64,000 bases of DNA, taken from the NCBI GenBank assembly GCA_007922225.1, contig ML679941.1, positions 61,785,079 through 61,849,078 of the forward strand, written 5' to 3'. Origin of the DNA: Emydura subglobosa. Lineage: Eukaryota > Chordata > Testudines > Chelidae. The notes under the pieces are model-generated. The model was not told where the DNA came from, ran no database searches, and saw only the letters and a list, made by a program, of their open reading frames with translations. Made by a program: the position numbers and the translations under genes. Shown in pieces: positions 21,895 through 32,121 of this stretch. How positions within the stretch are numbered: position 1 is the stretch's first letter; each line of letters begins with the position of its first letter.

Positions 21895-24800
21895 ATACCC
21901 CAAATGCTAGGAAAAACGTTGAATTGTGGAACATCCCACATAATGCTTGACATATGAAAGGTATAGTTAGAATCTCTGATGACTTCCTATGCAATGTCTA
22001 CAAGAAAGTATTTATTAGCCACTAGTAGCTCTGTTAGCATTTCTCTTACAAAGCCATAGGTTTTCTCAGTTCTTACAATTTGTTTTGAGCAAGAGTAATA
22101 AAATTCAAAAGGGGAGTCTTCTGATCCTGTGTAAGCTTGGACAGATAATTAGTTTGTCTTGTGGCTTGTCTGTTCTGAAAGTATATGTTGTCCCCTAAGT
22201 GTTTCCAACTGTGCTGGGAAAGACCTAAAGAGTGCCCTTTCTGTATCTGATATATAATTCAGTGTTTTTTTATAACATCATTCAGACAGTATCACATTGC
22301 ACAGATTAATTTGTATGTACAAATGCAGAGTAAATTTTACATCTGCAGTTACACTGTACCATACAGGTATTGTGCAGCTGGGGTAGGAGAAAGGAAGAAG
22401 GGTGCCATGGCTAAATTTAGGGATAGAACAGGTTTTGATTTTTTTTTTTTTTTAAAATATGAGAGGTGTAGCTGCCCTCCTGAAGAGGAGAGACTGCAAC
22501 ATGCAGGTAGGTGGAAAGAAGGGAAAGGCAAAACCAGAGAAGAGGCTATAAAACAGATTATTGACATTTTTTATAGAATCTAAATGTGTTAAGCACTTTT
22601 TTCTAACAGAGTGTAGACCTATTTAATTATCACCAACACAGAAACCGTACTAAGGTTGAATTCTGAAAAATAGTGCCTAATGGGGACAAGACAGACTAAG
22701 GAAACAGGATGAAGCCTTTACCCATCTCTTGTTAGGGTGAAATCCTGACTCTGTTGAAATAAATGGCAAACGTATATTGACTACAGTAGGGCCAAGATAT
22801 CACTCTTAAACTTAAAAATAAATAAATAACAAATAATAACCAAGTACTGAGATCACGGACTTTATTAATCCTTTTGAAACTTCCTTCTTTGTTTACATTG
22901 GGCATAACATGGATTAAACCCACATAACCAGCATTGTTTAGATAGCTCAGTTTAATGCTGCTAAATATTAAGCTGTAGGAACATAGAATTTACCATACCA
23001 GATCAAATTATTACCCCACTTCAGTCATCTGGCATCCAGTGTACCTGTTGCTTCAAAACCAATAATGCACTGAGCTAATTACACATTACTGTATGTTCTT
23101 CAAACCTTCATATCTGCTTTTGTCTTGAAGCATGAGATCTAATTATCCTTATTATCATTGCTTGCGCAACTACAAATGTTGTTGCAGGCTACAAATCAAC
23201 ATTATATGGCTGACTTAAAGATCTACAATGGTAGTGAATTGTATTGAGAATTAAGCACAGCATTCCAGATCAGGGAACAGTTCAAGCTAAATCTTGAGAA
23301 GTTATTTGAGACATTGGTTATGTACCTTGGCTAAGATAAAGGGTGATGGGTAATCATAGTCAGTAGTTATCAACTAGAAGTGATATGACTCAATAGTGTC
23401 TATATACTATGAATGTGTATGTGACAGGTTGAGGCAGAGGCTACATAGGTAACTAAAGTCCGTATTGATGAGAGAACAGGCCACTAGAATGCCACTGAGC
23501 CAATGTAAAAAACAAAACAAAACAAAACCAAAAACCTACAATCAGTCATGTAAAACCAGTAACTTCAAATCTTTCCATTCTCTGAGAATTTTTTTAAAAT
23601 TAGCAAATTTAAGATGGTGTTCTCCAAAGAATCGTCAGCATCACCATGGTGACCATAACATCTGTAATATAGTTCAATTCAGACAGGAATTTCTCTTGTA
23701 ATTTAAAACCCCTTCTGTACAAGCAATTGATGCTATTACCCTTGAATATCAGCCTGATGCAACAGCAAATCCAATTTCCCTACACGACTGTCACATAATG
23801 CTTAATATAATTTGAGATTGAGAGAAAAAATATACATCCAAATGACTTTTACATTATTAAGTTAAAACAAAACAATAAAAGGATTAACTATACCTGTTCC
23901 AGTAAACCCTTTAGGCTTTGAGTAAGTTACAGATTACTTCTCGTAACATCACATACAAAGTATATAGGACTCCATAAATAACTCCCACACGTCTGTAGGC
24001 ACAATATCTATCTTTTCTATATTATCTCAGTACCACCTCAGGCATTTAGATTGTATTGTGCACAAAGAAATGGATATAAACAATCCATTCTGTTGCCTAT
24101 CCTATGTGTATAGATAAATTAAAAATGTTCTTTGTTCTCAAGGTAAAAAAGATCACTTTTATTCTTGGAAAGGAACAAAACTGTTTTTTTCTATGGACAG
24201 TATATGTCAAGGACCAGAAATTGTTTTATAAAATCTTATTGCCAATTCCAACATCAGCAATAAAATCTGATTTATCTTCAGAATATTTTTTAGAAACCTC
24301 ACCAAAGATTTACTTAGACAAAACATCACTCATGACAAATCAAAGATGATGACAAAGATTCAGTGTCTGAACAAACTTTTAGGGATATTTATTAGAGAGG
24401 TATTTGAAAATCGTGTTCTACGTTACCCATGAAATACCAATCATCTTGAAAGACCATGTGGGATCCAGTTTAATGTGCCATGTTTTGTTTTGTCATTTCA
24501 GTGGAAAGGCAAACAGACTATAATTGCTTTCACTTTAATCTTTTCTCCAACAAAAATAATATGAATGTCCAGATAAAGCAAGAAGTCGTCAAAGTTAGAG
24601 ATGTTTGCCAATCTAACTATGCATATAAAAAGAAAAATCCCTACATTTTCAAAGTAAGGTTGCAGGGTTATATCCAGGAGCTTTACATTGCCACCAAAGT
24701 GAACTGTAAACTATAATGAAGTATCATCAATAAGCCGAGGTACTGAGACATGAAGAAATAACATGAACATTACTACATTGCAAAGTACTTGATATTAAAT

Positions 24801-26025
24801 TTTGTATATCTGGTTGATTTAACGGGGTGGCCTACTTCTTGAAGGCCAGAGACTTGAGTCTCAGTCAATTATCAGACCCACTGAAAAGGGAGTGAGTGAT
24901 TACAAAAGCCAGCAAGTGGCAATAGCAGGGAGAAGCTGCAGGAAGGGGCAGGGTCCTGCAGTTGCCCCTGAGGAAGGAAGGAAGGCAGGCTCCAGGTGCT
25001 GAGGCCTGGGAGTTGTGGCTGGGAAGTAAGCCCCAGCTATAAGTCTGTTTTCCTTTTATGAGTTTGTGGACATTCGGACCATAAATGGAGACCAAAACAA
25101 AGGTTTAAAGACTAATTTGGAATGGCTGATAATTCCCCAGGCTGGTGATGAATCCAGCATCTTCTAGTTTTTTTTTAAATTTGAAGTGCCTAAAATTGTA
25201 GATGGGTACTGGTAAATAAATAGATACCGAAGACCAGAATGTGTAACTGGCTGGTACTGACCACTGTAGTATACATACTGTATGAAAGCCTTTATTTTAA
25301 CATGAAGGAAAGTAAAAATGGTCACTCTAACATCCTTTGTGCTATGTCTGTTTCAAGAACAGTTTCTAAAGCCAGCTATATACTGTGCAGTATTTAGTTC
25401 TTAATCTAAAATGCTGAAAATGAATGTCACTGAAACTGCAAAAGCTGTTTTGGAGGCACAGTGCTGGAAGGTTGGTTTGAAGGGCACTAGAGAATGCAAT
25501 TGCAGTAGCAACTGAGAGGATGGGGAAAGATCACAATAGAAACTGGGGAAGCCATGCCTACAGATAATAACGATGGAACTGCAGGTGAAATTTCATTATT
25601 TTAAAACAGAGAGCTGCAATTGTAGGTAAAGGTGACATTTCATCTTTTCTTTGAGAGGAAAAAAGGTGATTTCCAGGAAGAATGTCAACTCCTACATGTG
25701 AATGTTCATTAAGCAAAAATGTGATATATTTAGGTATGTATTTATTTTTTATTCTATGGAGCCAGAAATACTCAGTTTTGTGTTCCATTCCCATATGCGA
25801 CACACAATCAAACACTCTTATTGAGAAGCACCCCAGATAATGTGAATATAGTATTCATCCATAGTTTATGTAGCTTGTATAGTTAGGAGACTTAGCTAAA
25901 ATAAACAAAAGCTGCTCCCTTACAGTACATGGCAGAAACCCTGAGGAAGAGAATGGGGTGAATCCCCATTGTGGTGCAGGAGCTCTGATTGGCATAAGGA
26001 GGTGTACATTATAACAGTAAGTACC
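21895..26025. other. LIN7A intron, mostly unannotated
   Basis: AT-rich DNA. A 79-codon plus-strand open frame at 24480-24716 contains an exon-like segment bounded by splice-like signals (24502-24653), but there is no known homology. A short pyrimidine- and T-rich tract lies near 22440. Confidence 0.4.
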
Positions 26026-26034
26026 TAGCTCTTG

Positions 26035-26235
26035 TATAGCGCTTTGGATCGGTGGATCTCCAAGCATTTTACAAAGAGTTCAGGATCGTTATACCCAGTT
26101 TACAGATGGGGAAACCAAGGCACGGTCAGTGGATTTGACTTTCCAAAGGTCACTCAGCAGGCTAGTGGCAGAGCCATGTATAGAACACAGATGTCCCAAG
26201 ACCCAGTCCAGTGCTCTCTTCACTAGGCCTCACTG
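26035..26235 (-). repeat. MIR-type element, minus strand
   Basis: It reads as an inverted MIR: CAGTTTACAGATGGGGAAAC, CAAGGCACGGTCAGTGG, AAGGTCACTCAGCAGGCTAG, TGGCAGAGCCATGTATAGAA and CAGTGCTCTCTTCACTAGGC. Confidence 0.8.
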
Positions 26236-26356
26236 CTTCCTGTTACATGACACCCCTTTTTCCCCTGCCCCACAAGCACTAGAGGATAGCTTGGTGACAG
26301 AAGCTACTGCACAAGAGCCCAAAACAGTGTTATGTGGACTGAGGTTACTTACAAGG

Positions 26357-26590
26357 TTACTTACCTTGTAACTGTTGTTCTTCGAGATGTGTTGCTCATG
26401 TCCATTCCCAATTTAGGTGTGTGTGCAGACCACATGGACCAGCGCAGGAAAATGTTTTCCCCTAATGGTACCCGTACAAGCTGGCTCTAAAACCCCCGGC
26501 AGCGGCGCACACTGCATGTAGGTGCCACCGTCTCCCCCGCCCTCTCAGTTCCTTCTTGCTGAAACTCCGACTGAGGAGAAAGAAAGCAGG
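26357..26590 (-). repeat. DIRS left inverted terminal repeat
   Basis: It begins GTTACTTACCTTGTAACTGT and runs through TTCGAGATGTGTTGCTCATG, CATTCCCAATTTAGGTGTGT and GGAAAATGTTTTCCCCTAAT to CTCAGTTCCTTCTTGCTGA. The segment at 31905-32121 is its imperfect inverted copy. Confidence 0.85.
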
Positions 26591-26593
26591 TGT

Positions 26594-26684
26594 GGAATGG
26601 AAATGAGCAACACATCTCAAAGAACAACAGTTAGGACAGTTACTTACCTTGTTTCTTCTTCGAGTGCTTGCTCATTTCCATTCC
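26594..26684. repeat. DIRS internal complementary region (fold-back)
   Basis: GGAATGGAAATGAGCA (26594-26609) and TGCTCATTTCCATTCC (26669-26684) are 16-base perfect reverse complements, with looser pairing inside. The end motif TTACTTACCTTGT is repeated here (26640-26652) as at the element tip (26358-26370). DIRS elements need such a copy of their ends to template circle formation. Confidence 0.8.
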
Positions 26685-26776
26685 CAATTTAGGTGACTCA
26701 CCAGCACTGTCTCCGGAGGCGGGCAGGAGTTCATGGACATGAAGATATCAATGATCAGATAGCTGCCCTGCAGATG

Positions 26777-27794
26777 TCATATGGGGACAGGCGCTTGGAA
26801 GGCGGCAGATGACTCCTGCACTCTCATTGAGTGGGCAGTCAAGGACACTAGAGGTGGGACTCCAGCCCGCTCATAACAGGCTTGAATGCAGGCCACGATC
26901 CACTTTGAAATACGCTGCGAGAAAACCGATAGACCCTTCATCCAGTCCGCAACTGCCACGAGGAGCTGTGTAGAACAATGGCAGGGCTTGGTCCTGTCAA
27001 TGTAAAAAGCCAGGGCCCCTCTCACATCGAGAGAGCGCAGACACCTCTCCTCGCTGGAGCTGTGCTGTTTGGGGAAAAAGACAGGTAGGAAAATCTTCTG
27101 ATTTGGGTGAAAATGGGAGACCGCTTTAGGCAAAAAAGTCAGATGCAGTCATAGCTGGATCTTGTCCTTATAAAACACCATGTAGGGGGGTTCTGATGTT
27201 AATGCCCTGATCTCCGACACTCACTTGGCAGACGTGATAGTGACTAGGAAGGCGACCTTCCAGAACAGATGTGTGAGGGATCACGAGGCCATGGGTTCGA
27301 GGGGTGGTCCAGTGAGTCTGGAAAGGGCCAAGTTTAAGTCCCACTGGGGAGAAGGCTCCCTTATTGACAGGAAAAGCCTTTTAAGACCCTTGAGGAATCT
27401 AGTCATCATCTCATGTGAAAAGACTGTTCTACCTTCCGCCAAAGGACGGAAAGCGGATATGGCCACCACATGGACCTTGATTGACAAGAAGGCCAAATCC
27501 CTCTTGCTTCAGATGGAGAGGATACTCCAAGATCGTTGCGATCGATGCCTCTGTCAGGGACATGCCACATTCGGTCACCCAGCAGGAGAAGCGCTTCCAC
27601 TTCACCCTACAGGTCAATCTGGTTGAAGGCTTCCTGATTTCAAGGAGCAGGTGCTGAACTTGAGTTGAGCAGGCCTGCTCCTCCTGGCTCAGCCATGGAG
27701 CATCCAAGCTGTCAGGTAGAGGGAGGCCAGTTCCGCATGGATCAGGTGACCTAGATCTTGCTACAGAAGGTCCGGGAGCAGCAGCAGGGTCCAA
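26777..27794 (-). pseudogene. DIRS tyrosine recombinase, broken
   Basis: The N-terminal part lies in the frame 27794-27429 (LLLEIRKPSTRLTCRVKWKR, FSCWVTECGM, ATILEYPLHLKQEGFGL). The C-terminal part lies in 27133-26777 (SLDVRGALAFYIDRTKP, QRISKWIVACIQACYERAGV, TAHSMRVQESSAAFQAPVP). The His-x-x-Arg pair of the tyrosine recombinase catalytic set is visible as AHSMR. Frame changes between the halves and a missing end with the nucleophilic Tyr make it inactive. This enzyme type is what separates DIRS from LTR elements. Confidence 0.88.
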
Positions 27795-28176
27795 TGGTGG
27801 GTCCCGCTAGCTCCACAAGCATCCCGAACCAATGCTCTCAGGGTCATGCTGGTGCTACAAGAGTGACCCACGCCTTCTCTCTCTTCCCTTTCAGGAAGAC
27901 TTTGTGGATCAAAGGTATCAGCGGGAAGGCATATCGGAGGCTTTCCGACCAGGAGAGGAGAAAGGCATTGGTGATGGAGCCTGCATTGAGGCCCTGATGG
28001 GAACAGAAGCGATGGCACTTCCTGTTGGCCCTGGGGCATAAAGGTCCATTCAGGGATTGCCTCACCTTTGGAAAACGCGAGCCACCACCTCCGGATAAAG
28101 GGACCACTCGTGGTGAGAGCAGAAGGACCTGCTGAGATGGTCCACCAAAAAGTTGTTGACCCTGGGAGATGAACTG

Positions 28177-28458
28177 CTATTGGGTGAATATTGTGACTGA
28201 TGCAAAAGTCCCAGAAGTACATGGCCTCTTCACATAGGGCAGGGGACCTGGCCCCCCCGGTCTGTTGATATAATACGTGGCGGCCATATTGTCCATGAGA
28301 ATCTGTACCACCTCGTTGGCAAGATGTGGTAGAAAAACTGCATAGACTAGACGAATTGCCCTGAGTTCTTTGATATTGATATGTAACCCCAGTTCCCCTG
28401 AGGCCCAGGTGCCCTGGGTCTTCAGGGCACGAATGTAAGCACCCCATCCTAGGTCCAA
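28177..28458 (-). pseudogene. DIRS RNase H domain fragment
   Basis: The minus strand reads MDLGWGAYIRALKTQGTWAS, GELGLHINIKELRAIRLVYA and VVQILMDNMAATYYINRPGG. The WGA start, the INIKELRA helix with its acidic residue and the MDN block are typical of the RNase H that follows the DIRS reverse transcriptase. The frame breaks at both ends. Confidence 0.88.
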
Positions 28459-28928
28459 GGCATCGGAGCAGAGTTACTGATCGCTGTGGTGCTTCGATGG
28501 GCATTCCCAAGAGGACGTGACCCGGATTCGACCACCATACCAGGGAGGTGAGTATTTTTGGAGGTACCGTGAGAATCCTGTCCATGTGGTGCCTGACCGG
28601 AGAATAGACTGATGTCAACCACATCTGGAGGAGTCTGAGATGCAGTCTGGCCTGGGGAACAACATGGATACAGGTCGCCATGTGGCCCAGGAGGCTGAGG
28701 CACATCCTCGCTGTTGTGAGGGGATAAACCAAAATGTGCGTTATAATATCTATTATTGCCTAGAATCTTTCCTCTCGATGAGTCCAGCATTGCGACGATA
28801 AATTCTATTTTTTGTACAGGGACTAATACTGATTTCTGTTAGTTTATTAGGAGGCCCAGCACCTGAAAAATGCTTCGGGTGATTGTGATGCTGGCCTGGA
28901 CTTGAGACATTGACCTGCCCCTGATGAG

Positions 28929-29196
28929 CCAGTCATCTAGGTAGGGGAACACCTACACTCCTCTCCACCAGATAGACCACGACCACGGACATGCACTTGA
29001 TGAAAACCCTTGGCACAGTCGAGAGGCCAAAAGGGAGCATTGCAAACTGGTAGTGGTGGTCTCCTACCATAAACCTCAGGAACCTCCTGTGACCAGGGAA
29101 GATTGCAATGTGAAAGTAGGCATCCTTTAAATCGAGAGTGGCATACCAGTCACCCGGATCCAGAGAGGGAATGATGGTGGCTAGGGAGACATGCAA
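28929..29196 (-). pseudogene. DIRS reverse transcriptase core, frameshifted
   Basis: The minus strand reads HVSLATIIPSLDPGDWYATL, then DLKDAYFHIAIFPGHRRFLR and FAMLPFGLSTVPRVF. These are the DIRS/Ngaro-type reverse transcriptase blocks with the first catalytic Asp in LDLKDAYFHI. The second catalytic block, YLDDWL, is still present at about 28929-28943 but in another frame, so a small indel lies between them. The enzyme would copy element RNA into DNA, but this copy cannot. Confidence 0.92.
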
Positions 29197-29329
29197 AATT
29201 TCAGCTTTCTGAGGTACTTGTTCAGGTGCCTTAAGTCCAGAATAGGCCTCAGCCCTCCCTTTGCCTTTGGGATCAAGAAGTAACGGGATTAAAAACCTCG
29301 ACCCCGTAGGTCTCTGGGAACCTCTTCCA

Positions 29330-31817
29330 CTGAACTCACCTGCAAGAGTGCTTGCACCTCCTGTTCAAGGAGTTTATCATGAGGGGTCTCTGAAGAGGGA
29401 CAGGGAGGGTGGGTAGGAAGGCGGGAGTGAGGCAAACTGGAGGGTGTGACCAATGGCGACTGTGCTGAGCACCCATCGGTCCGAAGTTATGGCCAGGAGG
29501 AAGTGGGCTAGGCGAGAAGAACATAAAAGGGAGACTAGATCCACGGGCAGAACTGGGAGGTCACTCTCCGGCACACCTTCAAAAGGCCTGCTTTGTGCCC
29601 CAATTATGGTGGCTAAAGCCTGGTTGTGGGCCGACGGATGATGAGCGGCCCTGGTATCTTTTATATCCTTTGCTCTTCCTCTTATAGGAGTCCCTGCGGG
29701 AGTGCTTCCCAAACCGCTGGTGATGCTGAGGCTTGAAGTGCCTTGTAGAGGAAGACTGGGCATAGAGGCTGAGGGATTTCAGTGTTGCTCTCGAGTCTTT
29801 CATGCCATGCAGCCTGGAGTCCGTCTGCTCAGCAAAGAGGGCTGTGCCATCGAAGGGGAGGTCCTGAATTGACTGCTGGACCTCTGATGGGAGACCCAAG
29901 GACTGCAGCCATGATACTTGTCTCATAGACACTGCTGAAGCCATTTTCCTGGCTGCCGAGTCCACTACATTGGAAGCTACCTGCAGGGATGCCCTCTTCC
30001 AAAATGGCCTCGAACTCCTGTTTAGAGGAAGGGGACAATGAATCCGTGAACTTGTCCAGCAACTGCCACATATTAAAGTGGCATATACCTAGCAGCACCT
30101 GTTGGTTCGCCACTTGTAGCTGGAGGTTGGTCATGGAATACGTTTTTCGACCAAATAATTTGAGTCTCTTTGCGTTCTTATGTTTAGAGGTCAAGCTGAC
30201 TTTCCTCTGCCTGTCCCTTTCGTTGGCGGCTGTGACGACCAGGGATCCCGGCACAGGATGGGTAGAGGTATTCAAACCCCTTCTCTGGCACATATTTTCT
30301 TTCTGCCCTCTTAGATGTGGGGGGCAGGGAGGCCAGGGTTTGCCACAGGGCGCTGGCGTTTAACAACCTATTCATGAACTGGGAAGGCCACTCTACTAGG
30401 AGTGGCCGAGGCCAGCACTCCAAAAAGTTTGTCGACCGGCTCATCCAGTTCCTCTATCTTGAGGCCCAAGTTGGAGGCGACCCTTTTCAATAAGTCCTGG
30501 TGCACCTTGAAGTTGTCCAGCAGCACCACAGATGACAGTCTCACGACTGCTTCATCCAGTGACAATGAGGAAGTGGCCGGTATCTGAGCTAGGAGGTCCA
30601 GTCTGTGTCCAAGTGAAGCGCCGCACTCTGAAGGATGGAGGACTGTGGTACCAATCTTCCTCATGGAACCGGCTTGCGGAATCCCAGAGGGAAACCCCCA
30701 CCAGCATGGCCACGGTCCAAGCCATTGGCCTTGTGGCCATGCCCCCATTGGTGGAACTGTGGAGAACCCGAGCACCAGAGCTGATGCTTGCCTAGCCTGG
30801 ACAACTTCTTTGCTGTCTGAGGATGAGGTGCCACTATCCGACGGCCCAGGTGGTGCCATCTCTGAATACCATGCGGTGCCGTGCAAAACGTGTTACTGAT
30901 GAACCAGCACGGTGAACAGCATAAGGAGCCCAAATGCTGGGTGTGACAAGACCGGCTCTTGTCCTTGGGCTTCCTATATGGGCTAGGCGAGCAGAGTCAC
31001 AGTGCTGGGGAAATGCACTGTGAATCTGGTGACTTGCATCGCTCTATGGCTCCATAGCGGGGCTCTGCTCGGTGCCGGTCCTCTGGAGAATGGCAGCAGG
31101 AGCCCAATCTGGCAGTATTCTGATCCAGAGAATGTGGTCTCGACTTCAGGGACTGCCTGCATACCAGTGAGTGGTGCCTCAGTGATGGGGACTGTTGAGC
31201 CTTGATAGGCTGCCCCGTGGTGCTGGTGCTGAATCTTGGTGCGGTGCTCTGCCATCCCTTGGCATTTGTGGTACTGGCAGTGCCAGGAGGTCCTTCATCG
31301 CTTGGAAGGCCTCTGGAGTCGATGGCACCACTAAGCAATGAGGGCCTCTGCCACTACCTGGAGCGGTGGAGGGCCCGGTGATGGGGTCGATGATTGCTGA
31401 GGTGAGGGACCCTTCTCAGGTGAGGACGGTTACAGGAGAACGTCCCCATTCCGCGTGGATCTTCTTCAACCTCTTCTTTGGGACAGGGGAGGGAGAATGG
31501 TGCCGAGCAGAGAAAGAGGGCACCAGACGGGCACTGCGCACCGTGGCTGTTGTGCTCGATCCTGAATCCGACCTGCCAGGCGCTGAGATCGGTCTAAGAG
31601 CAGACTCCATAAGAATGGCCCTGAGATGGATATCCTGGTCTTTCTTAGTCCACGGGCAAAAACTTTTACAGATCTTACATCTCTCACGGATGCAGGATTG
31701 CCCCAGACACTTTAGACAACTTTGATGAGGGTTGCTTCTCGGCATAGGCTTCTTACATGAAGCGCAGGGTTTAAACCCTGGGAAACAGAGCATGCCCCTA
31801 CCCTGGGAGTCTAACAA
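29330..31817 (-). pseudogene. DIRS Gag-like region, broken
   Basis: Broken open segments on the minus strand. The first (31817-31416) has a Cys-rich block, CASCKKPMP, CLKCLGQSCIRERCKICKSF, then TKKDQDIHLRAILME and Ser/Pro-rich sequence. A middle segment (30886-30368) has LDLLAQIPATSSLSLDEAVV and VVLLDNFKVHQDLLKRVASN. A later segment (29965-29579) has ASWLQ-type sequence (VSWLQSLGLP), EVQQSIQDLPFDGTALFAEQ and the RATLKSLSLYAQ block. This order fits the Gag protein of turtle DIRS elements, which packages the RNA. Opposite-strand open frames in this GC-richer block are shadows. Confidence 0.8.
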
Positions 31818-31904
31818 CTAACTGAAAATGAACAAGTAACTATATACACTAAAACAATGAATAAACCACTAGGATAGACAAAGAAAAACTTGCGAAGGCA
31901 AGAG

Positions 31905-32121
31905 ATGTTCCAGAACCAACACTGGCGGCAAGAAGGAACTGAGAAGGAGGGGGAGCCAGTGGTGCCTATATGCAGCCGCATGTGCGCGCCACTGCAGGGG
32001 GCACTAGAGCCAACTTGTACAGGTACCACTAGGGGAAAATATTTTCCAGCACCGTTGCATATAGCGTGCACACTCACCTAAACTGGGAATGGACGTGAGC
32101 AAGCACTCGAAGAAGAACACA
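31905..32121 (-). repeat. DIRS right inverted terminal repeat
   Basis: It holds AAGAAGGAACTGAGAAGG, TAGGGGAAAATATTTTCCAG, TCACCTAAACTGGGAATGGA and GAGCAAGCACTCGAAGAAGA, the inverse of the left end. It lacks the last 15 or so bases seen at the left tip, so the end is clipped or decayed. Confidence 0.85.

Larger units (their letters stand above)
26357..32121 (-). mobile_element. DIRS-type (tyrosine recombinase) retrotransposon, nearly full length, inactive
   Basis: About 5.8 kb on the minus strand, in the DIRS order: right inverted terminal repeat, Gag-like region with Cys/His blocks (31.8-29.6 kb), reverse transcriptase (29.2-28.9 kb), RNase H (28.46-28.18 kb), tyrosine recombinase (27.8-26.78 kb), internal complementary region and left inverted terminal repeat. 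The two ends are inverted copies of each other over about 200 bases (for example CATTCCCAATTTAGGTG against CACCTAAACTGGGAATG). DIRS elements integrate circular DNA with a tyrosine recombinase instead of an integrase and leave no target duplication; none was seen. All coding regions are interrupted by stops and frame changes. It lies inside LIN7A intron 20480-46114 in the same direction as the gene. Confidence 0.92.

Noticed and set aside
27761..28732. 323-codon minus-strand open frame, the longest in the window
   Set aside because: It lies wholly within the DIRS element and is mostly an off-frame reading of the RT/RNase H/recombinase region, with only scattered fragments in the true frame. 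It is not a separate gene.
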